A stretch of 64,000 bases of DNA from Marthasterias glacialis (taxonomy: Eukaryota; Echinodermata; Asteroidea; Forcipulatida; Asteriidae). Below, piece after piece: positions 1 to 13,300 of the stretch. Both the position numbers and the translations under genes were made by a program. Below the pieces are notes generated by a model. The model saw nothing but the letters and a program-made list of their open reading frames with translations, was not told the DNA's origin and made no database searches. The DNA lies in the NCBI GenBank assembly GCA_911728455.2, contig OU452233.1:12148167-12212166 (forward strand), in the 5' to 3' direction. Position 1 is the stretch's first letter, and each line of letters begins with the position of its first letter.

Positions 1-628
1 TGGTGCATTTGGTCGTAGTGTTATTAGCCTGGATTTCATTGGAGCATGAAGATCCAACAACTCGCTAAGAATAAGTTCATAGCTTGCAACAAGGTGCCTT
101 TATGAGCAAAAATCACAGTCCACCTCCTCTGCCATGTACACGAGGTTGATTGTAAATGTTAAAATGAGGCAATGTTCTATTTACATCAGCAAGTGCACAG
201 TTGTCGCGATCATCTCCTGATAGCCACGATTCGGTTATTGCGAGGAGGTCTATTTTTTCACGAATGATGAAATCACTGATAGAAGTGGTCTTCGTTTTCA
301 GTGAATTTACGTTCCATATTGCTAGTCTTGATTTTTGGGTTGTATTTACAGAAGTTGATGACTGTAGTGGGACACACACCAAGTTATGCTGACATACAGA
401 CATAGTAAGATCTGGCTTTTGTAATAATGACTGTGTTGGAGCAGTGATCAAAGTAGGAATTGGAAAGTTCTTACGTAACATGCCTCCTCGGTAGCCTCTC
501 TTCGTTGTACGTACAATGTTAAGCATTTTGAGTTCAAGCCATTTATCTGGGGTAAATGGTCGTGTTACGATGGTGCGAGCCATTGTATCCTTTATATAAA
601 GGAGAGTCTTTATGGTGTATCGGCGCAT
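1..628 (-). mobile_element. CR1/L2-like LINE head, internally deleted
   Basis: On the minus strand an open frame (113-628) contains RLAIWNVNSLKTKTTSISDF and LLAITESWLSGDDR, the start of an AP-type endonuclease as in ORF2 of CR1/L2-group LINEs. The frame ends at a TGA at 113-115. Just beyond, in another frame (about 1-95), the sequence reads ELILSELLDLHAPMKSR and LITLRPNAP, which normally lies some 200 residues later, in the endonuclease-RT linker. The catalytic core of the endonuclease is therefore missing. The element continues past the left edge. 629-900 may be its 5' leader. Confidence 0.75.
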
Positions 629-2630
629 AATTCAAGATGGCGGCTTTTTAGTATAACGTACATGTAAAAAACACTCACGACGTGGATCGGTGCTGTTCAC
701 GAAGAAATATGTAAAAATTCACAACAGTACTGACATCAAACTGGTCGACAAACACTGACAAAGAGGTAGCAAACAAATAAAGTTTTCATACAGCACATCA
801 AAACCGAATTAAAGAAGAAAATACGGTTGTGTCTTGGAGAGCAAATTAAACGGCAGTGCAGCCGGCAAGGGCGCCGCTGCTCTTTATTTGATATCAAGCT
901 CTGTTCTCTGAATGATCACACAGCAGTCTTCATTGTTACTAATCTTCCCATAAAAAAAACACTAAAGTGCCTATTGACCCAATTCACCTGACATCATCAT
1001 CACAATAATCTTGGCTGCGCCATTTTGAAAGTGTAGTGTAGTGCAAATTTTAGGCGATGCAGTGTATGAACGTATACCTATTGACTCCCAAAATGGTGAA
1101 CATTGCAGTCACCGCATGTGAAGTGCATGCAAGGAGTCAATTGGCACTTCAATAACTCCATGCTCAAAGAAATTGCATAATACAGGGAAATTGTTACTCA
1201 CTTTTTGACTGACTGGAGAACTGAGAAAAACAATTTTTCTGACCTCGGTGCCTGGTGGGATTTCGGGAACTTAAAGCCCACTTGCAAATATATGGCCACA
1301 AATTGTGCAAAATTGTTTGTCAAATGAACGACTCAATTGACCAATTTCAGTCTGCACAAGACTTAACACCAGAAGCTAATCATGTGCTCAATGAACGGAA
1401 AAATAATTTAAACAAGTTAAGCTAGAAAGCACGTAAACTGCTTCAAAAGTTAACAATTGATTGCATTATATAACCTTCCAGAAAAGTGTAAACTTCACCG
1501 GTTTATTATTTCTTAGAGTGTCTCTTTAAGCATATAAGAATATCTCTGCCTGTTTTTTTGTTGCTCTGGTTTATGCAGCACAACATTACAGTGCATTGTT
1601 AAAAAAAATAAAAGGTCTTAGCAAGGGCGAGAGGTAGGAGTTTTCTCTGCAAGTCTTTTTTCAGCACTATTATAAACATCAATAATAGTTTTTAACGTTA
1701 AATACCTGATGGCCACTACAACCATTACCACTGCAAAAGCTGCATGAATCACAAATATTTTGCGCATGGCATTCCCGCATTTCAGTCGGAGTTGACTTTG
1801 GATACATTTTGATACCTATAACCTTTCACCGTTGACATGTGTGGCCAAGATGACCAAAAGGCACATCCTTGCCCAAGGCGGATAATATCTGCAAAATTTG
1901 AGCCCCAGGGTCGCCCTAGTTTTCAAGTTTTGCGATGACATAGACAATGTGTCTTGAGAAAAAGAAGAAGAAGAAAAAGAATATCCGGCACACTGACAAT
2001 ATCTCTGCTGTTTCACATGCAGAGATAAAAATGGGGCCAGGGGCACTCTCGTCAGTTGGCTTTTAAACATATTACTGAATAGTATAGGCAGTTTGAACAA
2101 TAAGGGGTGAACCTCACACAAATTGCAACAGAACATCTGACAAATGTTTAGTACTCATAAAAGTCTCCTCTATGACATATGAAAAGTTCTAAGATATCCA
2201 AGTTGTGAAAATGTCCATAATTTAGTGTGCAAAGACAAAATTGACTATTCTGAGTAATCTTAGTATTAGGGGTTGAGGGAGATCAAACATTCCACCATTT
2301 CTCCCTCATAAGTAGACCAATGTTAATGTAAATTGCCACAACTGTTGTCCCGTTACCTGACATCATCAGTTGTCATGGAAACAATCACTATGGTTTTTTT
2401 TGCTTGTAGTATATAAATACAAACTATTTTGGTCAGTCACCCTAAAGATAAATGGATTTGCACCTTTAACTAATAACAACCCCCTTACCTCTATTGTTAC
2501 CCAAAAGAGGTGTAAACTGAAAATATTGATACATTAACTGTCCACAGATACTTTTTTAGACTTTTGGTGTTAAGCATAGTTGGATTTCCTTGGTGTTTTA
2601 CCATTGAACAACCCTGCATTGTCCTGCGGT
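629..2630. other. Non-coding stretch, nothing recognised
   Basis: AT-rich sequence with short frames only. The first ~270 bases could be the 5' leader of the LINE at 1-628. I see no exon, repeat array or RNA gene here. It should be intronic in COG6 if the upstream exons lie to the left. Confidence 0.5.
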
Positions 2631-2633
2631 GAC

Positions 2634-3217
2634 TCAAACTTCTTTGATGAAAGTTAGCAGTGAATAAATCATTGAATATGTCATCTCAAGTAACATCAAT
2701 GATTGCCATGGATGCCAAGTCATTTCAGAGCTTCTTTGTTGAGCTTTTGCGTGCTTGGAAGGCGTCTGGAGAATAGTCGAAATACCACCGCACTCGATCA
2801 ACCATGTTCTCAATCTTCTACTCCGTAGCCCTCTTATCACTGATAAAGCTGAAAATGCAGGAATTATTCCTGCACGACTCTCTTTGCATGGGATCACGCT
2901 CGTCAAGCATCTTGAATGCCAGCACATGGACAGAAGCCAGGGACATTCAATCCCCTCTTCCCACTCTTCGCTGACACTCTCTGCGACTTTTTAAACTTTA
3001 TCTTCAACACTTTCATGGTAAATTGTCCAAAAACTTTCTGCTTATCTTCAATGTTAGTGGTCTTCATCTTGCAAGCCTCTAGAACATAGTTCAGCTTCTC
3101 AATCGATTTCATTCTTTCATCTGACTTTAATGGACTTTCCACCTTATCAAACACATGTACGGCATCTTTAACAACCAAGTCAACTTGCATCCTCCTCATA
3201 CCAGCACTGACTGGCAC
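2634..3217 (-). pseudogene. Unrecognised coding relic (two overlapping minus frames)
   Basis: Two minus-strand frames, 2903-3217 (104 codons, lysine-rich, with KVESPLKSDERMKSIEKLNY) and 2634-2927 (97 codons), overlap by 25 bases in different phases, as a frameshifted old coding sequence would. I do not recognise the family. No splice sites or start context support a live gene. A transposon-derived relic is the likeliest origin. Confidence 0.3.
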
Positions 3218-3399
3218 GAATCTGTGCCTGTCCAGCTGCCTCTCGCTTGTCCAATCCCTACAGCATTTGGCACAGTCGCCTACAACACAAAATCCTCATG
3301 GAGTACAATAACTTTAACCTTTGAAATAACCTTGCTGGGTTTCTCACAAAATGGTCTTTTAACGATGCCATATTCCCCATCATCAATAATAAGTTAACA

Positions 3400-3700
3400 T
3401 GGTTGCTCTAGTCCCCTCATTCACTGTCTTTCCCATTCATTCCATAGTTTCTTTTTAATTTCTGTGTAATATTTTCTGTTATCTACCTTCTCTGTATAAA
3501 TTTTAAAGAGGTTTAGTGTCGGAGGAGTATTGCATTATGCGGTAGCTGCTCCATGTGAGTGAAGGTTTCTACCGCTGCCAGTGTATGGCTCTTTTGTCAC
3601 TTAAGTTTAACGTCTGTATTGCTGCTTAAGTTTTTTTTTTACCTTGTAAATTTGTTAATTTTATGAATCAATATTTGAAATAAAGATTTCATTGAAAGAA
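3400..3700 (+). other. Possible 3' end of a retroposed transcript
   Basis: An AT-rich UTR-like tract ends in a polyadenylation signal AATAAA at 3679-3684, then TTTCATTGAAAGAATGAAAAA. That arrangement is typical of the 3' end of a LINE or a processed copy. No coding part could be assigned to it. Confidence 0.3.
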
Positions 3701-4226
3701 TGAAAAAAATCTTCTTATTATTCTTCTTTCTCTACTTCTAGTTCCTCTTCTTTTTAATTCCCCTTTCTTGAGGTTTTTGTGTGTGATCATGGTCAACTTC
3801 AGTTGGCTATGATACTAAAAGTCGCCATGGGTAAGGAAAAGGTTAGGCAGAGGAGATGTCTTACAGTGCATATGAACCATTTCAAACCACTATATTACAT
3901 TTTTAACCTTTCAACATTATTTAAGTCATTCTGTACTGTTGTCAACATACAACCAGGTAGTACTGATTTTTCTTTTGTTTTAAATTCCTGTTTGGTGAAA
4001 ATGTCTGGAAAGATAATGCAAAACAATCTTCCTCATTTTTGTTTTAAGAAGTAAGAACTAGTTTTTGAAACACATGAAATTGTCAGTTTGACTATTACCT
4101 TTGTGGGTTATTGGAAGTAGGTAAAATCTTATCTGACAACAGAGATCCTTCAGGTCTAAATATGTATTCCTTTTAACATCTTTAAGATCCAGTGTTCACA
4201 TAAAGTTTCTGTCATTGTTTTTGCAG

Positions 4227-4318
4227 GTCAGGGTGGAACAGGTAATAGTTGCAGAACCCGCAACAGTGCTTCTGTACAAACTCACAAATCTTCTCAAGTT
4301 TTACTCATACACAATAGG
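4227..4318 (+). CDS. COG6: COG6 exon a (first in window)
   Basis: The acceptor TTTTTGCAG precedes 4227 and the donor GTAAGA follows 4318. The exon starts in phase 0 (V-R-V-E-Q) and leaves two bases (GG) of a split glycine codon. It encodes [20 protein letters not shown] followed by LKFYSYTIG. Confidence 0.94.
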
Positions 4319-7300
4319 GTAAGAAAACTAATTTGGAGAAAAATGTACGTATTTGGAAGGTTTTGTACTTCTTTTTGCAGCCTAACAATGATTAAAAGAA
4401 ATTAGCATATTATAAGTTTGACCTATTCCCAGACAAACTAAATCATGCAGTCAAACATTGTTTCTTAACATTATGCAACAGCAAAATTTCATTTTGGTTC
4501 AATCAAAACAAACAGGATACCACCACCTTAAGTGGGGCACACCAGTGAAAAGAGAGAGGCATAATGCAGTTAAAAGATGCAAGAGGTGAACAATAGAAAG
4601 GGAGACAAGCAGGTAAAGGAAAGAGGCTGGTTTAACCACAAGAGGTTGGAATTACAAAAGACTAAATCGAAGGTGGGAAAAGGGAGAAAAAGTAATTAAT
4701 TAGTGAATGAGATGGACTTAAATAAGGGACATCTGTGAAAAAGGAAGAAAGCAAAGACCAAGACTTATCAATCATTTTCAAAAATAAACCTCTTGCAGGA
4801 GGAGATGGGATGAATTACTAACAAAGGAGTTCAAAGAAAAAAAAGCTGTGAAGCTAATTCCCAAACGTCTGATACAAGCTTATTCCTGATCAGATAGACT
4901 TGTCAAACCATCCTCTAGTTATTGAGTTAAATCAAACAAACACTAAGGACAAAACCTGATCGGTCAAATTACTGTCACATAATTGGTTGACAGATTTGAG
5001 TTGGAATTTCCTTCTTGTCATGGAAATTGAAATGGTATTTAAGATTTTAACAAATTTTTCAAAAATAGTTTCCATCTTTTTTCAGTCGAAGGAATATGTT
5101 AGGAAAGCAGCAAAATCAGCCTTGTCTTGGGTATACACCAATAAATATGCAGAACAAGTTGTGCTAAGAATAGATTGTGGAAGTGTTCTGCGTATTCAAA
5201 CATGGGACCTGCTTTAAGTGTGCCATTGTTTCCTTTACATGGGAATCTAAGAATTGTGCAAATACAAATGAGACTTAGTATATAATCTTTTATTGGTACA
5301 TTGTGTAATGTTGGAGTTGTACAGTCAGGTGTGTTATGAAAGCATCTGTATACAACATGCAGTTGATTTCTCATACAGTTTTTTCAAACAATGTAACTCA
5401 ATGTATTTGCAAAGTTCAAGAATCAAGTTTATTTTTTGTGTACATAAAAGAGTAAAATGTTTGATGTTTTGATTTTTCCAGGCAGTTGCTTGGGAAGGAA
5501 GCTTCTTTACTTGCATGTCTCGATGAGCTGGAAGAGCTTTGCCAGAAAGTATTTTTGAATGCACTGAATGTTCTTGCTTCCAAACTCATGGAAAAGGTAT
5601 GAACAGATCATTAACAACAAATGTGAACAAGGCTAACCTGATTGTATGAAATTTACTGTTTAAAATGTCTTCCTTTTCAGCTTGTTCTATATTATATATA
5701 GAATTAGATGTTGTATTTCTGCTTTCTGCCAATTAAGATCTATGTAGTGAAATTGCTAAAGTGTTACCAGGCCTAGAATTAACCACAGCAAGACTTGATG
5801 CTACTTGAGCTGAACATTACTGTGCAGCTCTTGTTGATGCATTTTTACTCCCCACCCTCAGAGTGTTAGTGCTTTTATGGAAAAAAAACTCTTCATTAAA
5901 AACTCTGCCGACTTCATGCTGACAGTTGGTCAGTCATCCTGGGTAGCTAAATCCAGGTCAGCCACGCCTCTAATACACTCATGCTTGGCCAAGTTCATGA
6001 GGCAGGCTTAGTTCATTCATTCATTCATTCATTCATTACTGGTTTATTAAAACATTTACAAATCGCAAGTAAATTTACAATATTTAAAATTTTAAATTTT
6101 TGTAACCCTACAAAAACTGTCAAAAAAAGGTTGCGTTTAAGGTTGGTAGAAACTATCAAATTAAAAGAGAAAAACGGAGATTAGAAATGCGCATAGATTC
6201 AACAGTGTTTAAAAAATCAACTATTATTAAAATTGCGGACAAGGTAAGGCAAGGCACTTTTTCTCAATCTTTCTGTTTTACAATGGAATTCAGGATCTTT
6301 GGTTGTCTGTCTCAGACTTCTTGTGTTTGGGGGTGCTGGCAAGTATTGTTGGAATTGTGTGATTTTACTTAAAGTATTGTACATAAACGAATTACAAACT
6401 AAAAGTCGGCAGACATCCAAAGATTGAAGCTTACTATTAAAAAGTGCCTGTTCGTAAGTTGCATATGTTGCGCCAAACATAATTCTGAGGGCACGTTTTT
6501 GAATGCGCTCGATGCGAAGCTTTTGTTTTTCAGTTAAAGCTCCGCTCCACACAGGTGCTGCATATTCAGTAAGCAGTCTGATGTAACCTTTTTAGGTGTT
6601 CGGGCACTCAGCCCGGAACACCTATTGATTTTGTTCGGTTTTTTTTTTTTTTTTTTAATACTTCTTCTTCTTCTTCTCACCGAACGTTGTCCGCTAACAA
6701 ATGCACACTCCTTAAAGTCACACAAACTTCAAACTTCACACACAGTTAGAACTTCACTAGGACAGGAAACCGTTTGAGTGACGTCATGATGACGTCATCG
6801 GGTGTCGAATTACATTAAATCAAAGTTTATTATTTAAAAAAATCATAACTCCTGAAGTACACAATGGATTTTTACAATCTATACATCATCGGAAAGGTCA
6901 TTCAAAACTGCGTAAACGCTCCACAGACATGACCCCAATTTGACCTTGTCTTCCGGTTCAAACCGGAAGTTGAAAATTTTTGAAAATTTCAAAAAATCAT
7001 ATTTTAAGAAGTACTTATCACATGATCACAAATCTTGCATCAGATTGTAGAGAATTGAGTCTTCTCAAACTTTTGCATTGAAATGACACCATTTTGACCT
7101 TTACTTCCGGTTCAAACCGGGCGTTTAACGCAAATCGATTGTCCGTGTGCGTTCAAGCGTGTCCAACATTGCTGTACAAAATCCAATGCCATTATACATG
7201 TACACGTGTGTGTGTGCCTGGCTGTGTGACATCGATGCCCCATTGCTATGCACATTAACCACACGTTGTTCTTAGTCTCTTCTCAAGGTGCATACTCCAC

Positions 7301-10300
7301 GCTTTGTTAGTCTTTAATACAGGGCTTATTTAAACATTTAAAAATCAACAAAAAATCAACCGTTTGAGGTATGAACATAATTCTTTCGACAAATGTCAAG
7401 GTAAGGGAGGGTCTTTCTTTATGGCACAATAAGTGACCTCTGTGACATCCACTTCCGGTCAAACCGGAAGTAGCTTTTTATATAAAATTGCTAAGAGCTA
7501 GGAACATGATTCTTTCACCAAATACCAAGGTTAGGAAAGGTCATTCTCTGTTGCACATTAGGTGACCTCTATGACCTCTATTTCCGTTCAAACCGGAAGT
7601 AGCTCCTCATGTAAAAGTGGTTAGAGTTAGGAACAAGATTATTTCGATAAATATCAAGGTTAGGGAAGGTCTTCATTTGTGAAACGTTAAGTGACCTGTG
7701 TGACATCTTCTTCCGGTCAAACCGGAAGTAGCTCTTTATTTAAAAATGGTGAGAACTAGGAACATGATTCTTTCACCACATACCAAGGTTAGGGAGGGTC
7801 CTTCTCTGTTGCACATTGGGTGACCTCTGTGACCTCTACTTAAGATCAAACCGGAAGTAGCTCCTCATTTATGCATGGTAAGAGCTAGGAACATGATTCT
7901 TTCACCAAATACCAAGGTTAGGGAAGGCCCTTCTTTGTCACACATTGCGTGACCTCTCTGAACTCTACTTCCGGTCAAACCGGAAGTACCTCCTCATTTA
8001 AAAGTGGTTAGAAATTCCTGTCCAAACCGGATGTTCAAATTAAATATTCTATCATAAACCTCAATTTAACGTATGTTTTTCTTCATATTTTCTTAAATAT
8101 AAGTTGGATTAACTTTAAATTTCATTTAACTTTTAACACATAAAATATTTTTTATACATCACACTCCGAACACCTAGTTTTTGTGATGCCACAAAAGCTC
8201 ATTTCTAGTTTTAATTTTTTTTTTTATGGAAGTCGCCAGACACACTAGGCTAGTAAGCCACTCGAGGTGTGAGCTACAAAATCAACTGTTTTTGTCCAGG
8301 GGCCATTGCCACCTACTCCTGGGGCTGAAACAGGGTTACCCCCTTTACAGTGGTGTGTAGTACTACTCAAGTACCATTTTGATGGTACTTATACTTGGCT
8401 AGCAAAATACTCATACTCAAAGTCCATAATCGATGCTCAACTGAAAAATAACCTGTACTTTTTAAAGTCATGTACTCAATCTTGGACTAAAAATGTAGTC
8501 AGACTCGTGGTCAAAATACCACTTTGCTTTCCACTTTCCTAATAGAGAAATAAAGAGCTGTGGGAAAAGTTAAATTAATGTCATCTATGATGCATTAAGG
8601 GAGCAAAAGTGTAGGGAAGAGGTTTTCAACTAGTTGTTTAAACACAATGAGGCCTAGGTCTTGATAATTTTACTGAAACAAAGATAACAATAATAAATAA
8701 TAATAATAATGGTATATTATGGGGTGTATTCCCTGGCTACACGGCAGTAACCGGTTGAAGGGCTCCTGAATGGCACCCCCCGAACAAAGATATTGACGAA
8801 ATAGGGAGACCGCCCAACATTAGGGCTGGATAGCTCAGTTGGGTACGTTAAAACTGGTGGTGGCAGGTTCAAATTCTTTGTGCACCCAAAAATTGATTTA
8901 AAATTTACCCAGTCAGTTTCCCTTGTGGTTTATTGCTTGATAAATAACAATAAGAAACATTTATATAGCGCCAAATTCATTAATAAAAATGCTTCGAGGT
9001 GCTTTACATAAATATATAATAAAGAGAAAACCTTAAAAAGATCTCCACCAGTAAGGAAGGAAGTTGAGGTCAGGCCTCACCGTGTTTAAACAACTTGTTT
9101 AAAACCGATTCAATACACTTTTATTCCCATTCAGAAATGCATTTCTTAAAAGTTGAGAACAAATCTGACAGTTTAGCCTCAGCTCACTTCGATTCTGCAT
9201 TAAATTTGTATCCAAAGTGCAAAGTAGTTCCTATCGCAAATTTGAAACTAAAGCCAAATTTGCATGCTGCCAATTGAAATTGGGCCGTGAAATTTGCAAG
9301 CTCTGCGCAATCATCTGATAGTGCCATCTTTTGACTCAATTTCCTCAGTATGTGTTTTATCACTTTGTACTGAATTTCTGCTGCACTTGAAACATGGCCA
9401 CGTGGTCACCTCTCGACCAATTAGAATGGATAAACTGTCCCAGTTATTTTTAAATCATGATTAAAAGATAGTTATCATAACAAGCACACATAGTCATCTA
9501 GAGATGGGTAAAAAAAAAGTTTTTCTTTATACCTCAGTTTGCAGTATTTTTATATAAAGTACTCATATTCATACTCAGACATCCAAGTATTTGGTACTCT
9601 GTTGTTGGACTCAGTACTCAGGTATCAGAATACTCGGTACTCGGACACTTGTTCTTGTACTCAATGGACCAAGTACTCATTCTCGAGTACTACTTAGCCA
9701 TCCTAATACTCTGCATTACTTGATACTCAACTGAAAAATACTGGACTACAACACTGGTAACCAGAAGGAACACTATCGCTCCTGTGGGTGAGACTATCGA
9801 CAGAAGAAGCTCACTGGCTGGTTGGATGTCATAATGTGCCTGTTTGTATGCACATGTAGACATGTACAAACAGGTTGACTCGAAGTATTTTAATATAAAT
9901 AATAACTCCCTGTCAGCCAGCGTGATCTCCATTGCAAAGGAATGCTCCTTCTTTGTTTTATGGAAGTTTTAAAATTGTTTAGCTTGGTCCATACATTATC
10001 CATACAAGTTTAACAACTGTGCAGCTACCATCTTGATATGATGTACATGGTTTTCCTCCCTTCAAAACTGAAGTTCTGTTTTATACAGATGAACACCTCA
10101 CTATGCCCGTTTTTTATTTTATTTTGAACTTTAAGCCTCTTTGTTTGTTGCCCTACAATAAACCTCTGTGGCAGCCATCTTGAGTTTTTCTTTACAGAAG
10201 CTAATTCAGCCATCATGAACAGAATTGCATTGATTTCATCTTTATTTGTGTCTATGCCGTTTTTGCTATCTTGAAGGCACACATTTTACTTTTCAAACCA

Positions 10301-13300
10301 CCTCTGAAAAACTATGTGATTGAGTCGCTGTTAAATCATCTTCATCACTTTTATTGATTCCTGTTCCCAACGGAAGGTATTGTATGTATATTCCATCAAC
10401 ATTTCTTTTTTGGGAGCTCAAGGGCTACTCTATCCTGTTGGTAAGTGTTTACGTGGAGCCGGAAGTGCAGTGTTAACAAATGTTCATGTACATAGGTATG
10501 CCACTCGTTTACATTGCACTTCAGGATACCAACCACTCGGCTACATTAGAGTGTCAGGCTAGGCATTAGAGTTTATAGTCATATCCATTGTTACAACAAA
10601 CTCTTGTCCCCTTGAATTCAAATAAAAATAGACCTTCAAAAATGTACCCTTTACCCAACCCCATAGGGAGACTCCATTTGGAATCCAAAGCTTACAGAAT
10701 TGAACTCAACTGTTCATTAATATTTTTGACCATTGCTCAATGGTCATGATTTTTAGGAATTTAAACATATTTTAAAGGTAATTGATCAGTTTTATTGCTA
10801 ATGTTTCTGTCTTTTTAAATATTAAAGTTGAATCAAAATATCCTTGGAAGTTTGAAACTAAAAAAATAATACAATATTTAAAAGATTCACATCCTTTTTC
10901 TTTTTTTCACTTATTTTTTTCATTGAAAGTTACTGTAAAAAGAAAATGAGCACATTCCCCCCCCTCCCAACATCAGAAAAAGGACCACAGATTTTGGGAC
11001 AGCAAAATTGAGGGTCTTGTGTAAGATAGCAATCCTTGTAAAATCTTTGTTGAGCTCTCCCATCACTTTTAAATGTGCATTTTATAAGTATGATAGTGAT
11101 TATATTTTAGTCCATCCAGATGGCTGTGGTGGTTTTTTGTTACATTTGCTGTCAGCTTTGATGATAAACAGTTGCTACTGTCAGTTCTAATGAATTCATA
11201 AATTTTAGCACCAAGAAATGGTACTGTAATATTACGGTAGCTATTTTGCTTTTCACATCTGGATTTTTATCAGAAACTTGCCATCCTTTAGATCCTAGTG
11301 AAAATAGATGCAGTATCTCATTGTGTAGTTTGGAAAGTGTACTTTTTATGTGTCAACCCCAGGCAGCATTGATAAAGATTTGTACCTCAGTGTCTGACTT
11401 AGCAGTGAGCAAGTGACATGACTGATGGTAAAAACATGGGAAAAACACTTTAGCATGTAGCGGGCCATGAGTTCCTTATAACATAATTCTACCTGACACC
11501 CCAAATTTTAGTGTTATACTTTTGATTAGCACAGCCTAAGTATGGAAACAGGTGACAAACAAACTGTGTTAAAAATAATGGTATATTTGTTCAGCGCCCT
11601 CTTGTGGTGGCAGATGCCATTTGTCATTTTGTCATTACATGTTCTCAAAGGATTTGCACACAATTTTTGTATACAGAAAGTATTATACTCAACCATTGTC
11701 ACATCAGAACAAGTCATATCATGTTGTACATGTAGCTTATGACTAAATTTAGATAATGAAACAGATGAGGTCGCCATGACCTCATCAGGTGTCAACTTAC
11801 ATCAAATCAAACAATATTATTTAAAACAAATATTATCTTTTGAATTGCACATGACAGAAATAATGGCAATTTCAGCAAAATTATCAAGAATTTTGTTATG
11901 GTTTTTGTGTACAAAAGTGTCAATGAAATCTAAGTTTTTTGAAAATATGTTTGTTGACGTCATCACATATTAACCACTTTAGTGAGTGATTCCATTTTCC
12001 AAACTAAACGGGAACTTTTTTCTCATGGGAACAATATTGTTACACCATATTGGGACTATGACGGCCTATAACACTGGGACATTAAGTCCATGACATCCTA
12101 CATTTCTCAATAGACTTTTTGCGCGACCTACGTCACGTAAACACACACGTAATCCTCCATAGGAAAGAGTGGTACGGTACACGATGATTAATGCATTTAG
12201 TTTATTCTATCGAGGCTTTTTTTGCTCGAAATCTGTGAAAGGTATTCCAGAGTTTGTACCAGAGACCTTCAAGTGGCTAAATAAAGCTAGTAAGGACAGT
12301 TCCAGCAAGTCTTGAAAATTGTAAAATTGTATAAATGTGCACGATGTGTACAGCGCGCGATGGAACGTTAGGCCAGACGACCGCGGTGTCACCACACACT
12401 TTTCAACACAAAAATTTCAAAGTTTTGAAGCTGAAATCCTTCAAAGAAATTGCTTTCCAAAAGTGTGTGATTCCTTTGCCTATTTGAAATTCTGCAAGGC
12501 TAGGTATTAAATGCTCACTTTTCCAACGTTGTTTATCCTTTGTTTTTTTACAGTGATTTAGGCCAACATACAAACAAAATAACACACGGGCGGCTACATA
12601 ATAGTCGTCCGACGCCGGTAGTGCATGGCTAAAAAAACCTCTTTTTAGTAAAATCCTGTTAAATTAATAAACAGAGATGTGATTTAAATTAATGCCACAA
12701 CATATTACTTTAAATACAGGGGCTGGTTAACTAACTCATCGCTTAACGAAAATAAAATCGACTGTTTTCGAACTCACTCTGTGTCACGGCCTATGCTTTT
12801 ACACATATTTTTTCATCAGCTGTATGACGTCATACCCAATAGGGGGTCACGTGACTGCATGTAAACATTGTCACGCAATCAGTCTATTGTTTACTGGATA
12901 CCCTCTTTGTTTGTTTTGCTATAATCATACACATTTGTAGTTATTAGTTTTCTTAACGGCAAAATCCTATGGGTTTTGTACATGGCTTTTGTTACAGATA
13001 TTCTGATAATGTTAATTTTGTCTCATCAGTACTAGTTATATACAATATTAAAGCTTATAACTTAAACTAGTCTCTTGAACAGCTTACGTTATCATGACGT
13101 CTGCAGGTTTGGTTAAAAATTGAAATTCTCCCAAACCACATAAGAGAAATTTATTATCTTTGCATCATTTTGTAGATCATACCATGTGTTTTTGCACAAA
13201 ACTGACCCAGTCAAAACAAAAGTTAAAATAAAAGAAAATTGTTGGAGGTCTACAGCCAATATGGTTTGGAATTTGGATGTGGTTTGTGTATATTAAATTA

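Noticed and set aside
2755-2994. Additional upstream COG6 exon
   Set aside because: No frame in 1-4226 resembles the COG6 segment expected before [11 protein letters not shown] and none has matching splice phase; the preceding exon is taken to lie outside the window.
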